Positions 20,554 through 30,483 of a stretch of DNA of 64,000 nt are shown piece by piece. A model generated the notes under the pieces. It did no database searches. It was not told where the DNA came from and saw only the letters and a program-made list of their open reading frames with translations. Positions within the stretch are counted from its first letter, which is position 1; the number at the start of each line of letters is the position of its first letter. The stretch is from Prochlorococcus sp. AG-402-A08. Its GTDB lineage: Bacteria > Cyanobacteriota > Cyanobacteriia > PCC-6307 > Cyanobiaceae. The position numbers were made by a program, and so were the translations under genes. The stretch is taken from positions 1 to 64,000 of the forward strand of contig QCHH01000004.1 in assembly GCA_003279585.1 (NCBI GenBank), written 5' to 3'.

Positions 20554-20722
20554 ACTTTGAGAAAGCTGTTACCTATGACTTGTAACCTACTGATCTCATG
20601 ACGTAAAGAGTATTTAAACTAAGGCAGGGATAAACTTAATAAGACTTTAAATAAAGCATTAATGAGCAATGAATAAATTCATATAATAAGTTTTACAGGT
20701 AGCTAAAAGTGAAAAATAGTCA

Positions 20723-20899
20723 TTAATATCTAGTAGCATCAATCACTCGCTGTTCATGATGAGAAATAGACGTTACCTCAGTACTTCTGTCATTTAAAAC
20801 TGACTTTGTAAAAACAGTAATAGCTGCAATACTTGGTGTAATGGGTAAAAACATGAACAATGCCAACGCACTACTGTTAGGTTTAAATAATCTTTGCAT
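20723..20899 (-). CDS. Small membrane protein
   Basis: MQRLFKPNSSALALFMFLPITPSIAAITVFTKSVLNDRSTEVTSISHHEQRVIDATRY. Confidence 0.4.
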   Translation of the reverse strand: MQRLFKPNSSALALFMFLPITPSIAAITVFTKSVLNDRSTEVTSISHHEQRVIDATRY

Positions 20900-20977
20900 T
20901 AATAAATAAAGGATTAAATTATTATTGTCAACTACTTTTAGGTGATATGCGTGTTCGGTTTCCCTTGAATAAAGCTA

Positions 20978-21175
20978 TTAGTTTGACCTGTAATACCATC
21001 TAAACACCTTCGGTCGTTTCCAGAGCATTGTATAAATAGTTTCAAGTGCCTTTTGAGTTTTAGGTAGCTTGCAACTAGGCCATGACTGTTGAGTAATCAT
21101 TGTGATTATTTCGGAGTCATTATTATTTCTACATCGGATGCCACCTATAAAACCAGAGTAATAAAACTCAAGCAA
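20978..21175 (-). CDS. Hypothetical protein
   Basis: 65 aa ORF. Confidence 0.4.
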   Translation of the reverse strand: MLEFYYSGFIGGIRCRNNNDSEIITMITQQSWPSCKLPKTQKALETIYTMLWKRPKVFRWYYRSN

Positions 21176-21274
21176 AAATACATAGAACCAAAACTATTAC
21201 TCAGCTAGATATTTGTGGGGCAAATAAGCATAAAAAAAAGAGGCAATTTATGCCCCTTTTAGATCACCTTTAAA

Positions 21275-21445
21275 TTACTTTTGGTATGTATTACCTCTGT
21301 AAATTAAGGATGTTTGCATCTGCTTTTTAGCTTCTGCCTGCCTAGATGTGTAGACGTTACTTCTGTAACTAAGTTCTACAACTTTTTTTGGAGTAGCTTC
21401 TTTATGTTGAAGGTACTCTTTGCCTCTGTAAGTAAGAACAGTCAT
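21275..21445 (-). CDS. DUF4278-like protein
   Basis: MTVLTYRGKEYLQHKEATPKKVVELSYRSNVYTSRQAEAKKQMQTSLIYRGNTYQK. Confidence 0.7.
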   Translation of the reverse strand: MTVLTYRGKEYLQHKEATPKKVVELSYRSNVYTSRQAEAKKQMQTSLIYRGNTYQK

Positions 21446-21746
21446 TGCTCTTTCTCGTAGTGCTCAAGACCCCGTTCCATGTCTCGAGTCTTACTGCAGC
21501 TTGAAATTTAGCTGAACGTGTATCAAAAATAACAGAAATTATCTTTAAACGATGTTTGTCATGATACATAAAACAGTGAATTAAGTAGTGTTAACCGAAA
21601 TAGTTACATTTCTTACTAAAAAGCACCCTTAAATCACTAAAAAAGTTAATTATTTATCCTCTTCTTTTTCTTTCTTAAACTATACCAACCTTCCCCTATC
21701 CCCCCTTCTCACAAAAATCATTAAAGCACAAAAAAAGGATCCTAAT

Positions 21747-21977
21747 ATGGCAAAGATTATCAAAGTAATTAACGGCTTAAAACCAGATGAAGCAATATTT
21801 AGAAAAATTGAATCAAATGCTTCCATAACACTTCAAGAAGGTAAACCATTCAGTAACCACACAAAAGCCTCGTTATTTAATACCCAGTTTCTAAAAACTA
21901 CTATCACTATTAAATTGATCAAAAGAAGCATGAATAAACGAAGTTTTGGATCCTCTATCCCCATAAATCTATTGTGA
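21747..21977 (+). CDS. Hypothetical protein (uncertain)
   Basis: 76 aa ORF. Confidence 0.35.
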   Translation: MAKIIKVINGLKPDEAIFRKIESNASITLQEGKPFSNHTKASLFNTQFLKTTITIKLIKRSMNKRSFGSSIPINLL

Positions 21978-22070
21978 TTTAGTTTTTGTCAGACAAGGCC
22001 AGGTACAAAGATGTTAACAATTATGGGGCTACAGGAAGTTGGTAAGGAGTTGATAGAGTATGTATGATTT

Positions 22071-22328
22071 TCAATCCGCTTTAAAAGGCCTACCACCTTT
22101 ACTTAAATAATCCATATATTTATCAGATTCATTGAGGTAATAATTCCTGCTTTGACCAATATATCTAGCTTCAATTAAGAGATCCGTAACCTCAGGCCAA
22201 AAAGATTCAGGGACCAACTCAAGAGGGTTAATTGCGCTTGGATTCCAATTTAACTCAGTCAAAAATAGAAACCAAATCGACTTGCACTTAATGAAATCAG
22301 ATAAACAATCTGAATTAAAATTATTCAT
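22071..22328 (-). CDS. Hypothetical protein
   Basis: 85 aa ORF overlapping the 3' end of purT. Confidence 0.5.
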   Translation of the reverse strand: MNNFNSDCLSDFIKCKSIWFLFLTELNWNPSAINPLELVPESFWPEVTDLLIEARYIGQSRNYYLNESDKYMDYLSKGGRPFKAD

Positions 22329-23490
22329 TTATAAATTGGACTGATTGAGCTGCTTTATCAGCTTTGATTTTTGCTTCATCGATGGTTTCTGCATTTGCTA
22401 CAGCCACTCCCATTCGACGACCTTCAGTAGAGCTCGGCTTGCCAAATATAAATACACCTGTATTCGGTTGACTTAAGGCATCTTCAAGTCCCGTAAAAAC
22501 TATGTTTGAAGTTTTCTGGGAAGCTAAAATCACTCTGCTCGCAGAAGCTTCATGACAAACTATTTCTGGAATTGGGATACCTAAAACAGCTCTAAGGTGT
22601 AATTCAAACTCATTTAAATTTTGGCTAATCAAAGTTACTAAGCCTGTGTCATGTGGTCTTGGTGACAGCTCTGAAAAAATCACCTCCTCACCCTTAATAA
22701 AAAATTCAACGCCAAACAAACCAACTCCACCAAGATTATCAGTGACACATTTGGCTATCTTTTGAGCCTTATCTAAAACACTTTCAGTTAATGTAGCTGG
22801 TTGCCAACTACATTGATAATCTCCATTCTTTTGCTCGTGTCCTATCGGTTCACAAAATAATGTTTTACCATTAAATTGTCTAATAGTTAATAAAGTAATT
22901 TCTAAATCAAAATCAATAAATTCCTCTAATATAATTTTATTTGATTTACCTCTTGATTTTTCAATAGCCAAATTCCAAGCCTGGGCTAAATCATTTTTAT
23001 TATTAACTAAGCTTTGTCCTTTACCTGAAGAACTCATAACTGGCTTAATTAATAAAGGATAACCAATCGCCTCTGCGTGCAAATTAAGCTCGGATTGATT
23101 CATCGCATAACTAAATTTTGCAGTTCTTATATTTAATTCGTTAGCTGCTAAATCTCTGATTTTATCTCTATTCATAGTTATTGCAGTGGCTCTAGCATTT
23201 GGTATTACTGTTATTTTTTGTTCGATTTCCTTTAATACATCTACTGCAAGAGCCTCAATTTCAGGAATAATTATATCAGGCTTACATTTATATATCACTT
23301 CTTTTAATTCAATGCCATTATTCATATTTAATACTTCAAATTGATCAGCTATCTGCATGGCTGGCGCATCATTATATCTGTCACATGCAATAACATAACA
23401 ACCTAATCTTTTTGCTGCGATTGCTACCTCTTTCCCTAATTCTCCGCTACCTAAAAGCATTATTTTCTTTGGAAAAACGTTCATAATCAT
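22321..23490 (-). CDS. purT: Formate-dependent phosphoribosylglycinamide formyltransferase 2
   Basis: KIMLLGSGELGKEVAIAAKRLG; ATP-grasp PVMSSSGKGQS; SPRPHDTGLVTL; SSTEGRRMGVAVA. Confidence 0.95.
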   Translation of the reverse strand: MIMNVFPKKIMLLGSGELGKEVAIAAKRLGCYVIACDRYNDAPAMQIADQFEVLNMNNGIELKEVIYKCKPDIIIPEIEALAVDVLKEIEQKITVIPNARATAITMNRDKIRDLAANELNIRTAKFSYAMNQSELNLHAEAIGYPLLIKPVMSSSGKGQSLVNNKNDLAQAWNLAIEKSRGKSNKIILEEFIDFDLEITLLTIRQFNGKTLFCEPIGHEQKNGDYQCSWQPATLTESVLDKAQKIAKCVTDNLGGVGLFGVEFFIKGEEVIFSELSPRPHDTGLVTLISQNLNEFELHLRAVLGIPIPEIVCHEASASRVILASQKTSNIVFTGLEDALSQPNTGVFIFGKPSSTEGRRMGVAVANAETIDEAKIKADKAAQSVQFINE

Positions 23491-23925
23491 ATCTATAGGT
23501 CAAAAATATAAATAATATAATATCTCTAAAACAGAATTGATAAAAAAAAAAAGAAGTAGAAATTAACAGAGACACTGAAAGGAAATAATTATTCTTAGTA
23601 CAACAGAGCGCTTGATGTTAATGGATAAAATCAATTGATCATTCGCTATTGTTTTTCGACTCAATAAGATAGAAGAATGATATTCCCACCACAACAAGTA
23701 ATTTTTTTGAAAACTTCTTTTGAGTACTGCATTGGTATTGATTTTGGACATAGGTACAACCCTTTTGAAAACTATGAAAACTAGCTTATAAAAGCAATTC
23801 CTAATCCAAAAACCATATCCATTTTTTCATATTAGTCCTATAAAGAGCTGATTAGCCATACAAGCTCTTTACGAGTGGAGAAAAGTTAGTTAAAAGGAAG
23901 GAATAACTTCGACTTATTTATTGGA

Positions 23926-24141
23926 ATGGTTGCTAAGAAGAAAATTAAAGACTTCAAGGATTTGGATCAGTTCCCAGATTTAAAAGAAGCTCTTGTACCA
24001 GCAATTAAGACATTGCCCTCAGGTTCAATGAATACTAAAGTAATCGTTACTGAAGGTGAAATTGTAGAGAGAGTTTATAAAACACCAAAAGGTGAAATTA
24101 TATCTCTTTACGCAAATGATTTATCGAAACAAGCTGCTTAA
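23926..24141 (+). CDS. TPKG-family small protein
   Basis: LPSGSMNTKVIVTEGEIVERVYKTPKGEIISLYA. Confidence 0.65.
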   Translation: MVAKKKIKDFKDLDQFPDLKEALVPAIKTLPSGSMNTKVIVTEGEIVERVYKTPKGEIISLYANDLSKQAA

Positions 24142-24283
24142 ATTCTCTGCTTAAAATCAATTATTTTAGTATTTCTCTATAGAAAGGTTTGGTTCATATT
24201 GTCAGCACAAAAAGAAAAGATGGCAAAAAAACATCCAATATTGAGCAGATCTGTAATCCTAGTTTATTGTTTTTAATTGATCA

Positions 24284-24676
24284 ATGTCTTCTAAAGAAGA
24301 AATCCTAGCCATCCTAGAAGCCTTTGCCTCAACAGAGAGGATGGGATCATTCTTTTTAGACAATGCAACCCCCGACTTTTTATTTATAAGACCAAGCGGG
24401 AATCCCATTGACGCAGAAGGTTTTCAAGAGATGTGGTCCTCAGGAGATCTTGTATTACAAAGCGCAGAAGTCACAAAGGTGCACAAATTTGAACTCTTAG
24501 GTTCAAATGCAGCAATGTGCGTTTTCACCCTAGGTTCAAAATTTACTTATAAAGGGACTCAAAATGATGACCTTCCTACAGTAACTTCGATTTTTAAAAA
24601 GATTGATGAGAAATGGAAAGTAGCGTGGATGCAAAGATCTTCAGGCCAGTCAGATATGACTTTGTGGAACTATTAA
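24284..24676 (+). CDS. SnoaL/DUF4440 (NTF2-like) protein
   Basis: Cystatin-like fold pattern; C-terminal TVTSIFKKIDEKWKVAWMQRS. Confidence 0.7.
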   Translation: MSSKEEILAILEAFASTERMGSFFLDNATPDFLFIRPSGNPIDAEGFQEMWSSGDLVLQSAEVTKVHKFELLGSNAAMCVFTLGSKFTYKGTQNDDLPTVTSIFKKIDEKWKVAWMQRSSGQSDMTLWNY

Positions 24677-24790
24677 TTCATATTTCCTTCTTAATGGTTA
24701 AGTATTCGTAAATTCTATCTATATCCTTACGTCTGAAGTAATCATTCAACAAGATAGATAATTTAAAAGAGAAGCAGTCAATAGTCGTAA

Positions 24791-24967
24791 ATGCAAGAAA
24801 AGCAAAATGTTGAAGAGCTGATTGCAGATTCAATGACATTGCTCTTAATTAGAGCCCAAAAGCTACCTAAAAGGGAAAGACTAGCAATTGCTCAAGAGTT
24901 TAGAGAATGGCTTAATGGTAGTTGCAAAGTAGAAGACATATTTATCCTAGATACAAGAATCAAATAG
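24791..24967 (+). CDS. Hypothetical helical microprotein
   Basis: MQEKQNVEELIADSMTLLLIRAQKLPKRERLAIAQEFREWLNGSCKVEDIFILDTRIK. Confidence 0.5.
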   Translation: MQEKQNVEELIADSMTLLLIRAQKLPKRERLAIAQEFREWLNGSCKVEDIFILDTRIK

Positions 24968-25060
24968 TAATAACTACATCAAGTTGTTAATCATCAATCT
25001 TACTGAATTAATTTGCATTGCGTTAATCACGCACTAATCAAACAAAAAAACATTAAAAAA

Positions 25061-25097
25061 GCCTCTTCCGTAATGACAGAGAAGAGGCTTTTTTTTA
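25061..25097 (-). terminator. Terminator of hli cluster copy 1
   Basis: GCCTCTTC...GAAGAGGC hairpin flanked by A6 and T8 runs. Confidence 0.75.
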
Positions 25098-25116
25098 GTT
25101 GATTTGAATACTTGGT

Positions 25117-25242
25117 CTAAACAATTCCTGGAATGATCCAGCCTGTTATTCCGTAGTTGATGACTGCAGCAAAGAACCCCATCATCGCTAGACGGCCATT
25201 CATTTGCTCTGCTGTTTTCCAGTAGTTAGTTCCTTTGTTCAT
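25117..25242 (-). CDS. hli: High-light-inducible protein (Hli)
   Basis: MNKGTNYWKTAEQMNGRLAMMGFFAAVINYGITGWIIPGIV; ExxNGRxAM motif. Confidence 0.93.
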   Translation of the reverse strand: MNKGTNYWKTAEQMNGRLAMMGFFAAVINYGITGWIIPGIV

Positions 25243-25388
25243 TACACAACACCTGGAATGATTTGGCCGGTTGTTAGATATGCACCGACAAGAGCCAAGC
25301 AGCCAACTGATGCAGCGAGACCATTGAGTCTTTCAGCAATTACCTTGCCTTCTTCGACTCTTGGTGTTTCTGTGGCTTGATTTTTCAT
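25242..25388 (-). CDS. hli: High-light-inducible protein (Hli)
   Basis: MKNQATETPRVEEGKVIAERLNGLAASVGCLALVGAYLTTGQIIPGVV. Confidence 0.9.
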   Translation of the reverse strand: MKNQATETPRVEEGKVIAERLNGLAASVGCLALVGAYLTTGQIIPGVV

Positions 25389-25507
25389 TAAACGACACCT
25401 GGGATAAGTTGACCTGTTGTTAGGTAGATACCTGTTAGTAGAACGAATGCCATCATGGCTGGTCTGCCGATGCTTCTTTCTAGAATTGTTTTGTTAGATG
25501 GTTGCAT
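25388..25507 (-). CDS. hli: High-light-inducible protein (Hli), short
   Basis: MQPSNKTILERSIGRPAMMAFVLLTGIYLTTGQLIPGVV. Confidence 0.9.
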   Translation of the reverse strand: MQPSNKTILERSIGRPAMMAFVLLTGIYLTTGQLIPGVV

Positions 25508-25527
25508 TGTTATAAGTAGTTATTGGT

Positions 25528-25734
25528 TTAGAAAATTCCAGGAATGATCTGACCTGTTGTGAAATAAGAAACCAAAAGGCTGATCATCCCGATCATTGCC
25601 CAACGGCCATTTGTCTTTTCTGCTTCTTCTGGGTAGCTGGTGTAGTCCTCAACAAGCTGAGGCTGTGTTTCACGACCAAAGATGTTTTGCTTGCCGTACT
25701 CAGTGATTACCTGAGATGAGGATGACGTTGTCAT
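25528..25734 (-). CDS. hli: High-light-inducible protein (Hli); longer start possible at 25782
   Basis: MTTSSSSQVITEYGKQNIFGRETQPQLVEDYTSYPEEAEKTNGRWAMIGMISLLVSYFTTGQIIPGIF. Confidence 0.93.
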   Translation of the reverse strand: MTTSSSSQVITEYGKQNIFGRETQPQLVEDYTSYPEEAEKTNGRWAMIGMISLLVSYFTTGQIIPGIF

Positions 25735-25867
25735 TACTGGAATTGCGTAGATGTGAATAAATGTAAAGTATGGGATTTGCAAGGTAAAGATACGGTCGGG
25801 TACGGCTTACTCACTTCATGAAGATCTTAAAGTCGGTTCTCAACAAAACAATTCCCACAAAGATTAC

Positions 25868-26068
25868 TTAGTGGATTAAATATAGAATTGCCAAATCCTG
25901 GTTAGATTCTGCGACTTTTCTTCTTAAAAAAGTTAATGCCTCATCATTCATGCTTGACTCCGCAATCATTTTTTCGGCTTCATTGATACCATGCTCAAGA
26001 TTTCTAATTTTTAATTGAAGAACTTCCCTATCTTTTCTGCACTGCGCCAGTGTGAAGTCATCAATCAT
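25868..26068 (-). CDS. Hypothetical coiled-coil protein
   Basis: 66 aa helical ORF. Confidence 0.55.
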   Translation of the reverse strand: MIDDFTLAQCRKDREVLQLKIRNLEHGINEAEKMIAESSMNDEALTFLRRKVAESNQDLAILYLIH

Positions 26069-26102
26069 TTTAGTAAATATTTTAAGCAGCTAAGAATTTT
26101 AC

Positions 26103-26834
26103 TTAGCTTAATATGTCAAATAAAATGTTTAAAAACTCTAATCTAGAATCTAATGTTTTATGACCAAATTCTTTTTGTTGTTGTTTTAAAATAGATTGAC
26201 CGTCTTCCCCTAATGCTGAAGAAATAAATTTATGATCTTCTGAAATCCACGTATCAACCATCTCATCGTCAATCTCAACGTGAAATTGCATCCCATAAGC
26301 TAATGGACCAATACTAAATAATTGCTCCTTACATCTACAACTACTAGCGATAAGCTCTGCAGAATTAGGCAATAAAATTCTATCTCCATGCCAATGCAAA
26401 ACAGGGAAAGGATGTCTTAAAAGTCTTGTCAATTTAAAGTTATCCTCTAGTGATTGAGGAAAGATATTGTCCCACCCTATTTCAGCTAATGGTTGATGAG
26501 ATACCTCCTCCTGAATCATTTCAACATCACCACCAGCTGCATAGGCTAAAAGTTGCGCACCCAAGCATACTCCTATCAACCCAACGCCTTGATTTAAGGC
26601 TTCTTTTATTAGAGCAATTTCTTCAACAAGCCATGGATAAGTTGAAGTGCCAATGTCTCTTATACCCATAGGTCCACCCAACACCAAAAGTAAATCTCCA
26701 TTCATAAGTTCTGGAAGAGAGTCTCCTAGATCCAAACGAAAAGTACAAACACTAAATCCTCTTTCCTCAGCAAGATTGACAAACAATCCGGGACGCTCGC
26801 GTTCTAAATGCTGAAGAACAAGTAAACGACTCAT
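26103..26834 (-). CDS. Class I glutamine amidotransferase (GMP synthase-like)
   Basis: LVLGGPMGIRD; GVCLGAQLLAYAAGG; MQFHVEID. Confidence 0.9.
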   Translation of the reverse strand: MSRLLVLQHLERERPGLFVNLAEERGFSVCTFRLDLGDSLPELMNGDLLLVLGGPMGIRDIGTSTYPWLVEEIALIKEALNQGVGLIGVCLGAQLLAYAAGGDVEMIQEEVSHQPLAEIGWDNIFPQSLEDNFKLTRLLRHPFPVLHWHGDRILLPNSAELIASSCRCKEQLFSIGPLAYGMQFHVEIDDEMVDTWISEDHKFISSALGEDGQSILKQQQKEFGHKTLDSRLEFLNILFDILS

Positions 26835-26841
26835 AAATAAA

Positions 26842-27081
26842 TTAAAAGTCTACATTTTCATTTGGCGTAAAAACCGAGCAATACAACTTGATAAATAGCT
26901 CTGCCTCACTTTCATCTTTACCGTCATATTTTAGTTTAAGGTCTTTTATTGCGACTAAAGCAGTTTTCTCTTTCAACCTATATCTTGCACAAGTATCTAG
27001 AACTTTAAACATTCGGGTTGTAACTGCTCCCGAAGGAGTGCTTAGGCCCAAAAAGACGGTAAATAATAGTAGATATTTCAT
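26842..27081 (-). CDS. Secreted hypothetical protein
   Basis: Signal peptide MKYLLLFTVFLGLSTPSGAV. Confidence 0.6.
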   Translation of the reverse strand: MKYLLLFTVFLGLSTPSGAVTTRMFKVLDTCARYRLKEKTALVAIKDLKLKYDGKDESEAELFIKLYCSVFTPNENVDF

Positions 27082-27246
27082 ATAGATAATTCAATCATCT
27101 TTTTTAGATAAAGCTCTAGCGCGTTGGAACCATTTATTGCTTTTAAACAAAAGGACAAACATTGTAGACAAAAGAAAAAAAGTAAGCACTTCTAAATAAA
27201 TAAAAAATGATCATTCAAATGCATATATTTTTTAATATACATTTGA

Positions 27247-27492
27247 TTAAAGTTGCCTGAGTTCTTCATCTGTTAATGAGCAAAAACCACCTGAGCATCT
27301 TTCAGATTTATTTAAATCTGCAACGGACTCCGATCCACCGATAATTAAATTATGATTTGACATTTTATAAAATTTCTCGTGAACAGAATCATTAAACTTT
27401 TTTTCATTCTCATACTCTAATTCGCACGGATCAATGTTGTCATCAAACCAATCATCGTATTGAATATAATTTGGCTTTGCATAATATGTCAT
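27247..27492 (-). CDS. Hypothetical protein with C-terminal CSGGFCS
   Basis: 81 aa ORF. Confidence 0.5.
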   Translation of the reverse strand: MTYYAKPNYIQYDDWFDDNIDPCELEYENEKKFNDSVHEKFYKMSNHNLIIGGSESVADLNKSERCSGGFCSLTDEELRQL

Positions 27493-27682
27493 ATACCTAG
27501 ACTAATACGACGTAGGAATAAATACCACCCATTCAAGTGAAAGCTAGTTTGGTTTTTTTTCAAGAAGTTCCTTAAGATATTTCTTTTTGAGTAGCTTTTT
27601 TCTTTCTTTCAAGAACTTTTTTAATTGTTGTAACTTCAAAGCGATCGGTGAATATTTTCAGCAGAATCAATGTACATCAAAG

Positions 27683-28057
27683 TTATTTTGATGGAGTGCA
27701 TTTTGAAGAACTATCATTTGCATCAAGCTTTTGAATTTTGGAGATATCCAAATCAGATATCTCCAGACTATAAAGTTCAGCGATCTTAGTCATCGCCAAA
27801 CCTTCTGCACCTGCCCATGCTTCTGCTAATACCGACCATGTTTTTTGACTAAATTCAACTCCCAGATTTTCGTTGTTAGCTCTTTTTTTATCTATCTCCA
27901 CCACTTTCATTAGCCCCTCCGTAGACAGGTGACTTTTAATCCTTAAGAAAACAACCTCCAACATTGAGTAATAAAACTTTTCCATTGCTTTGTTATATGC
28001 CCATTCAGCTTCCTTTTGCGCCTTTTTTGCAGATTCAGTTGTAATCTCCATACTCAT
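27683..28057 (-). CDS. Hypothetical helical protein
   Basis: 124 aa; WSVLAEAWAGAEGLAMTKIAEL weakly resembles 32947..33231. Confidence 0.6.
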   Translation of the reverse strand: MSMEITTESAKKAQKEAEWAYNKAMEKFYYSMLEVVFLRIKSHLSTEGLMKVVEIDKKRANNENLGVEFSQKTWSVLAEAWAGAEGLAMTKIAELYSLEISDLDISKIQKLDANDSSSKCTPSK

Positions 28058-28242
28058 TTTTCCTTAAAGGAAGGGGTTCTTTCTTATATTGTAGTTATGT
28101 GAGTTAAGTCTTTAAGAATAAAACTTGAAAATCAGCTCGTAAAAAAATAATTTAGATAAGTGCTATCCTCAAAATCAAATAACTTTTTACGAACTGCTCG
28201 TTCCCTTAGACCTATGGATTTGTCGATTGGGTTAAATTAAAC

Positions 28243-28527
28243 ATGTCTTTAGAACTTACAGATTTAATCAAGGATTTTATAGCAACAAACCTCCTATCAA
28301 AAGTTGAACTAGATTTCTTGGAGAGTGAACTGTGGGAGACCCTCGAGCATATAGATGAAATAACTTCCTTAACCTCTGCGCCAGTCAATATTTCTAAAGA
28401 ATTGAAATTAAAAGATGGTTCATCATGGCAATTATGTTGTGCAGCAGTACTTGATGATGCTAGACCACAAAAAAACTCTCGAACAGAAGAACTTAAAAAA
28501 TTAATAGAAAAATTTTCTCTCCAATAG
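28243..28527 (+). CDS. GSSW-family small protein
   Basis: GSSWQLCCAAVLDDARP. Confidence 0.65.
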   Translation: MSLELTDLIKDFIATNLLSKVELDFLESELWETLEHIDEITSLTSAPVNISKELKLKDGSSWQLCCAAVLDDARPQKNSRTEELKKLIEKFSLQ

Positions 28528-28569
28528 TTATCCTTCTCTAAGATTAAAATTTTATAGATTATAAATTTT

Positions 28570-29064
28570 TCACCAGAGATTTAAATCTAACTTATTTGAT
28601 AAAATTATCTTTCTTAATTTATAAAAAAACATTCCTGTTTTCTCATAAAGATGTTTTGGTTCTTTTTTAAGTTCTAAATCATATGGATTGATAAAAATAG
28701 TCAACAATATTTTAAAAGCAGTATAAAAGTTTTTACTAGACTTTATATCTTGATATTTTTCATTTCTCAATTTATTAATTATACGCTTATCTAACAAAGC
28801 CTCTAGAGAGTTAATGGCTATATCTTTCTCCCTTTTACTGATTGTAGATAACAAAACCATCAATCCTTTTATTGATGAATCATCTCCTCTAATAACATTT
28901 TTAAGAATACTTCGATAAAGATTCTCCCATTTGTAAGGTTCGTTCCTAAAAAGGTTAGAAGCAGGTTCCTTTGAATTAAGCTTTAATAGCCTCTTCTTTT
29001 CATCATTCTGGTCTTGAGCAGAATTCCAATATTCATACAAAGGCGATGATTGAGCGATATTCAT
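28570..29064 (-). CDS. Hypothetical protein
   Basis: 164 aa ORF, mostly helical. Confidence 0.65.
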   Translation of the reverse strand: MNIAQSSPLYEYWNSAQDQNDEKKRLLKLNSKEPASNLFRNEPYKWENLYRSILKNVIRGDDSSIKGLMVLLSTISKREKDIAINSLEALLDKRIINKLRNEKYQDIKSSKNFYTAFKILLTIFINPYDLELKKEPKHLYEKTGMFFYKLRKIILSNKLDLNLW

Positions 29065-29411
29065 GGCTGTTTAGTGAGAATGAGAATTAAGGAAAATTAG
29101 AAATTACATTTACTTGGGTATGATGCATTTTTACATCAGTGCATTGCATTTAGAACTAATATTTGACAAGTGTATAAGTCTGTTTCATTATGTCCTATCC
29201 ATTTAAATCAGATGAAAATACTGTTAATAAATCAATATTTGATACACTTCATTTAAGTAGTATTACTAAATGAAGAATAAATAATATAGCAAGAAGTACT
29301 GAAGTCCGTATTATATGGATAAACATAAACTATTTTTATCAACTATTTCTTAGTCAAAGCTAAAGAATTATCTAAATGTAGTAGCTGTAAATAACAAAAA
29401 GAACTCAAAAA

Positions 29412-29617
29412 CTACACACAAAATATTTTTGCAGTATTATTCATGCCTATTGAAAAATCATCAATATTTAGATCTAAAGCTCTAAGGTTTTTGCGGCATC
29501 AATTTTACCGGCCACAAAACTTTCACAAATGGAACTTACTTGATCAGTTCTTGATCCTTGCGTCTTTGTGGGAAATAAAAAGCAAAATGATATTGGTAAA
29601 ACAAGCAATAATTTCAT
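29412..29617 (-). pseudogene. Frameshifted secreted microprotein
   Basis: MKLLLVLPISFCFLFPTKTQGSRTDQVSSICESFVAGKIDAAK then, after a one-base shift in an A run, NLRALDLNIDDFSIGMNNTAKIFCV. Confidence 0.5.
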
Positions 29618-29623
29618 TTGGTT

Positions 29624-29827
29624 TTAACTATTTTGAAAAGTTTTCTCCAATAAACTCACTTGAGCTCGGTATGCATCACCTTTAGAACCGCATAATTTCT
29701 CATAATCCGTTAACGGAATCCAAGACCAATCAAGTCTTACAGTTAAAGACCAAAACATAATAATGTGACCAATAAAGAGGATGGGCCAATCAAGACCTAT
29801 AAATTCAGAATGAAAAACAGGATGCAT
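29624..29827 (-). CDS. Hypothetical membrane protein
   Basis: 67 aa ORF. Confidence 0.4.
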   Translation of the reverse strand: MHPVFHSEFIGLDWPILFIGHIIMFWSLTVRLDWSWIPLTDYEKLCGSKGDAYRAQVSLLEKTFQNS

Positions 29828-30121
29828 TACTAAATCAAACAGAAACTTAAGAACTAACTTGAGATGAACTCGCCAAGATGGAAAGAGGAACTGGAGCGTT
29901 ACAAACTATCAGTATTTACAAGACTAAAAACTTTCTGAGGGAAAGAGATTCAGAGAGAAAATACAACTAATTAAACATAACCACCTCTACCCTTGCTAAA
30001 TGGATGGTAAAGGTAGGGACAACCAGCAAGAGCGTGTAACGCAAAAAGAAAAAAAACCTTAAAAACCAATGCATATACTTGATTTCGTCCTAAAAAACCA
30101 ATGATTTAAAATTTTTATTTG

Positions 30122-30292
30122 ATGAGCGGCGACAATTTGCTTGGAGAACAACCTCTAAAATTTTACTCAGAAGAGGTAACTGAAACCAAAATCGAGCTAG
30201 TTCATCGCTTACTAATACTTAATGCTCAAAAAAATTCAATAGTAGATTTAGATAGAAAACACAAAGAATGGGGAAATGAATTAGCAAGTTAA
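30122..30292 (+). CDS. MSGDNLL-family microprotein
   Basis: MSGDNLLGEQPLKFYSEEVTETKIELVHRLLILNAQKNSIVDLDRKHKEWGNELAS; paralog of 49276..49416. Confidence 0.55.
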   Translation: MSGDNLLGEQPLKFYSEEVTETKIELVHRLLILNAQKNSIVDLDRKHKEWGNELAS

Positions 30293-30483
30293 ATAAATGC
30301 TCAGATTGGTTTAGAAAAGTCTTTTTATCAATAATTATCCATAATTCTTTTTCCAGCTTTGATAGATCTAAATTTCAAGCCATAAATCCCTAAAAATCGT
30401 AGAGTAAAATCACATTTAATTTTTACCTAAGATATATTCATTTGTATTGCTTTTAAATTTATTTTACTAGATCTTTTGGATCA

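Larger units (their letters stand above)
25065..25808. repeat. 744-bp direct repeat copy 1 (entire hli cluster)
   Basis: Matches 59159..59902 at constant offset 34094 with 2 substitutions seen (25177, 25376). Confidence 0.95.

Noticed and set aside
29443-29685. Plus ORF of 80 aa
   Set aside because: Opposite strand carries a signal-peptide-bearing frameshifted gene; plus ORF looks like its shadow.
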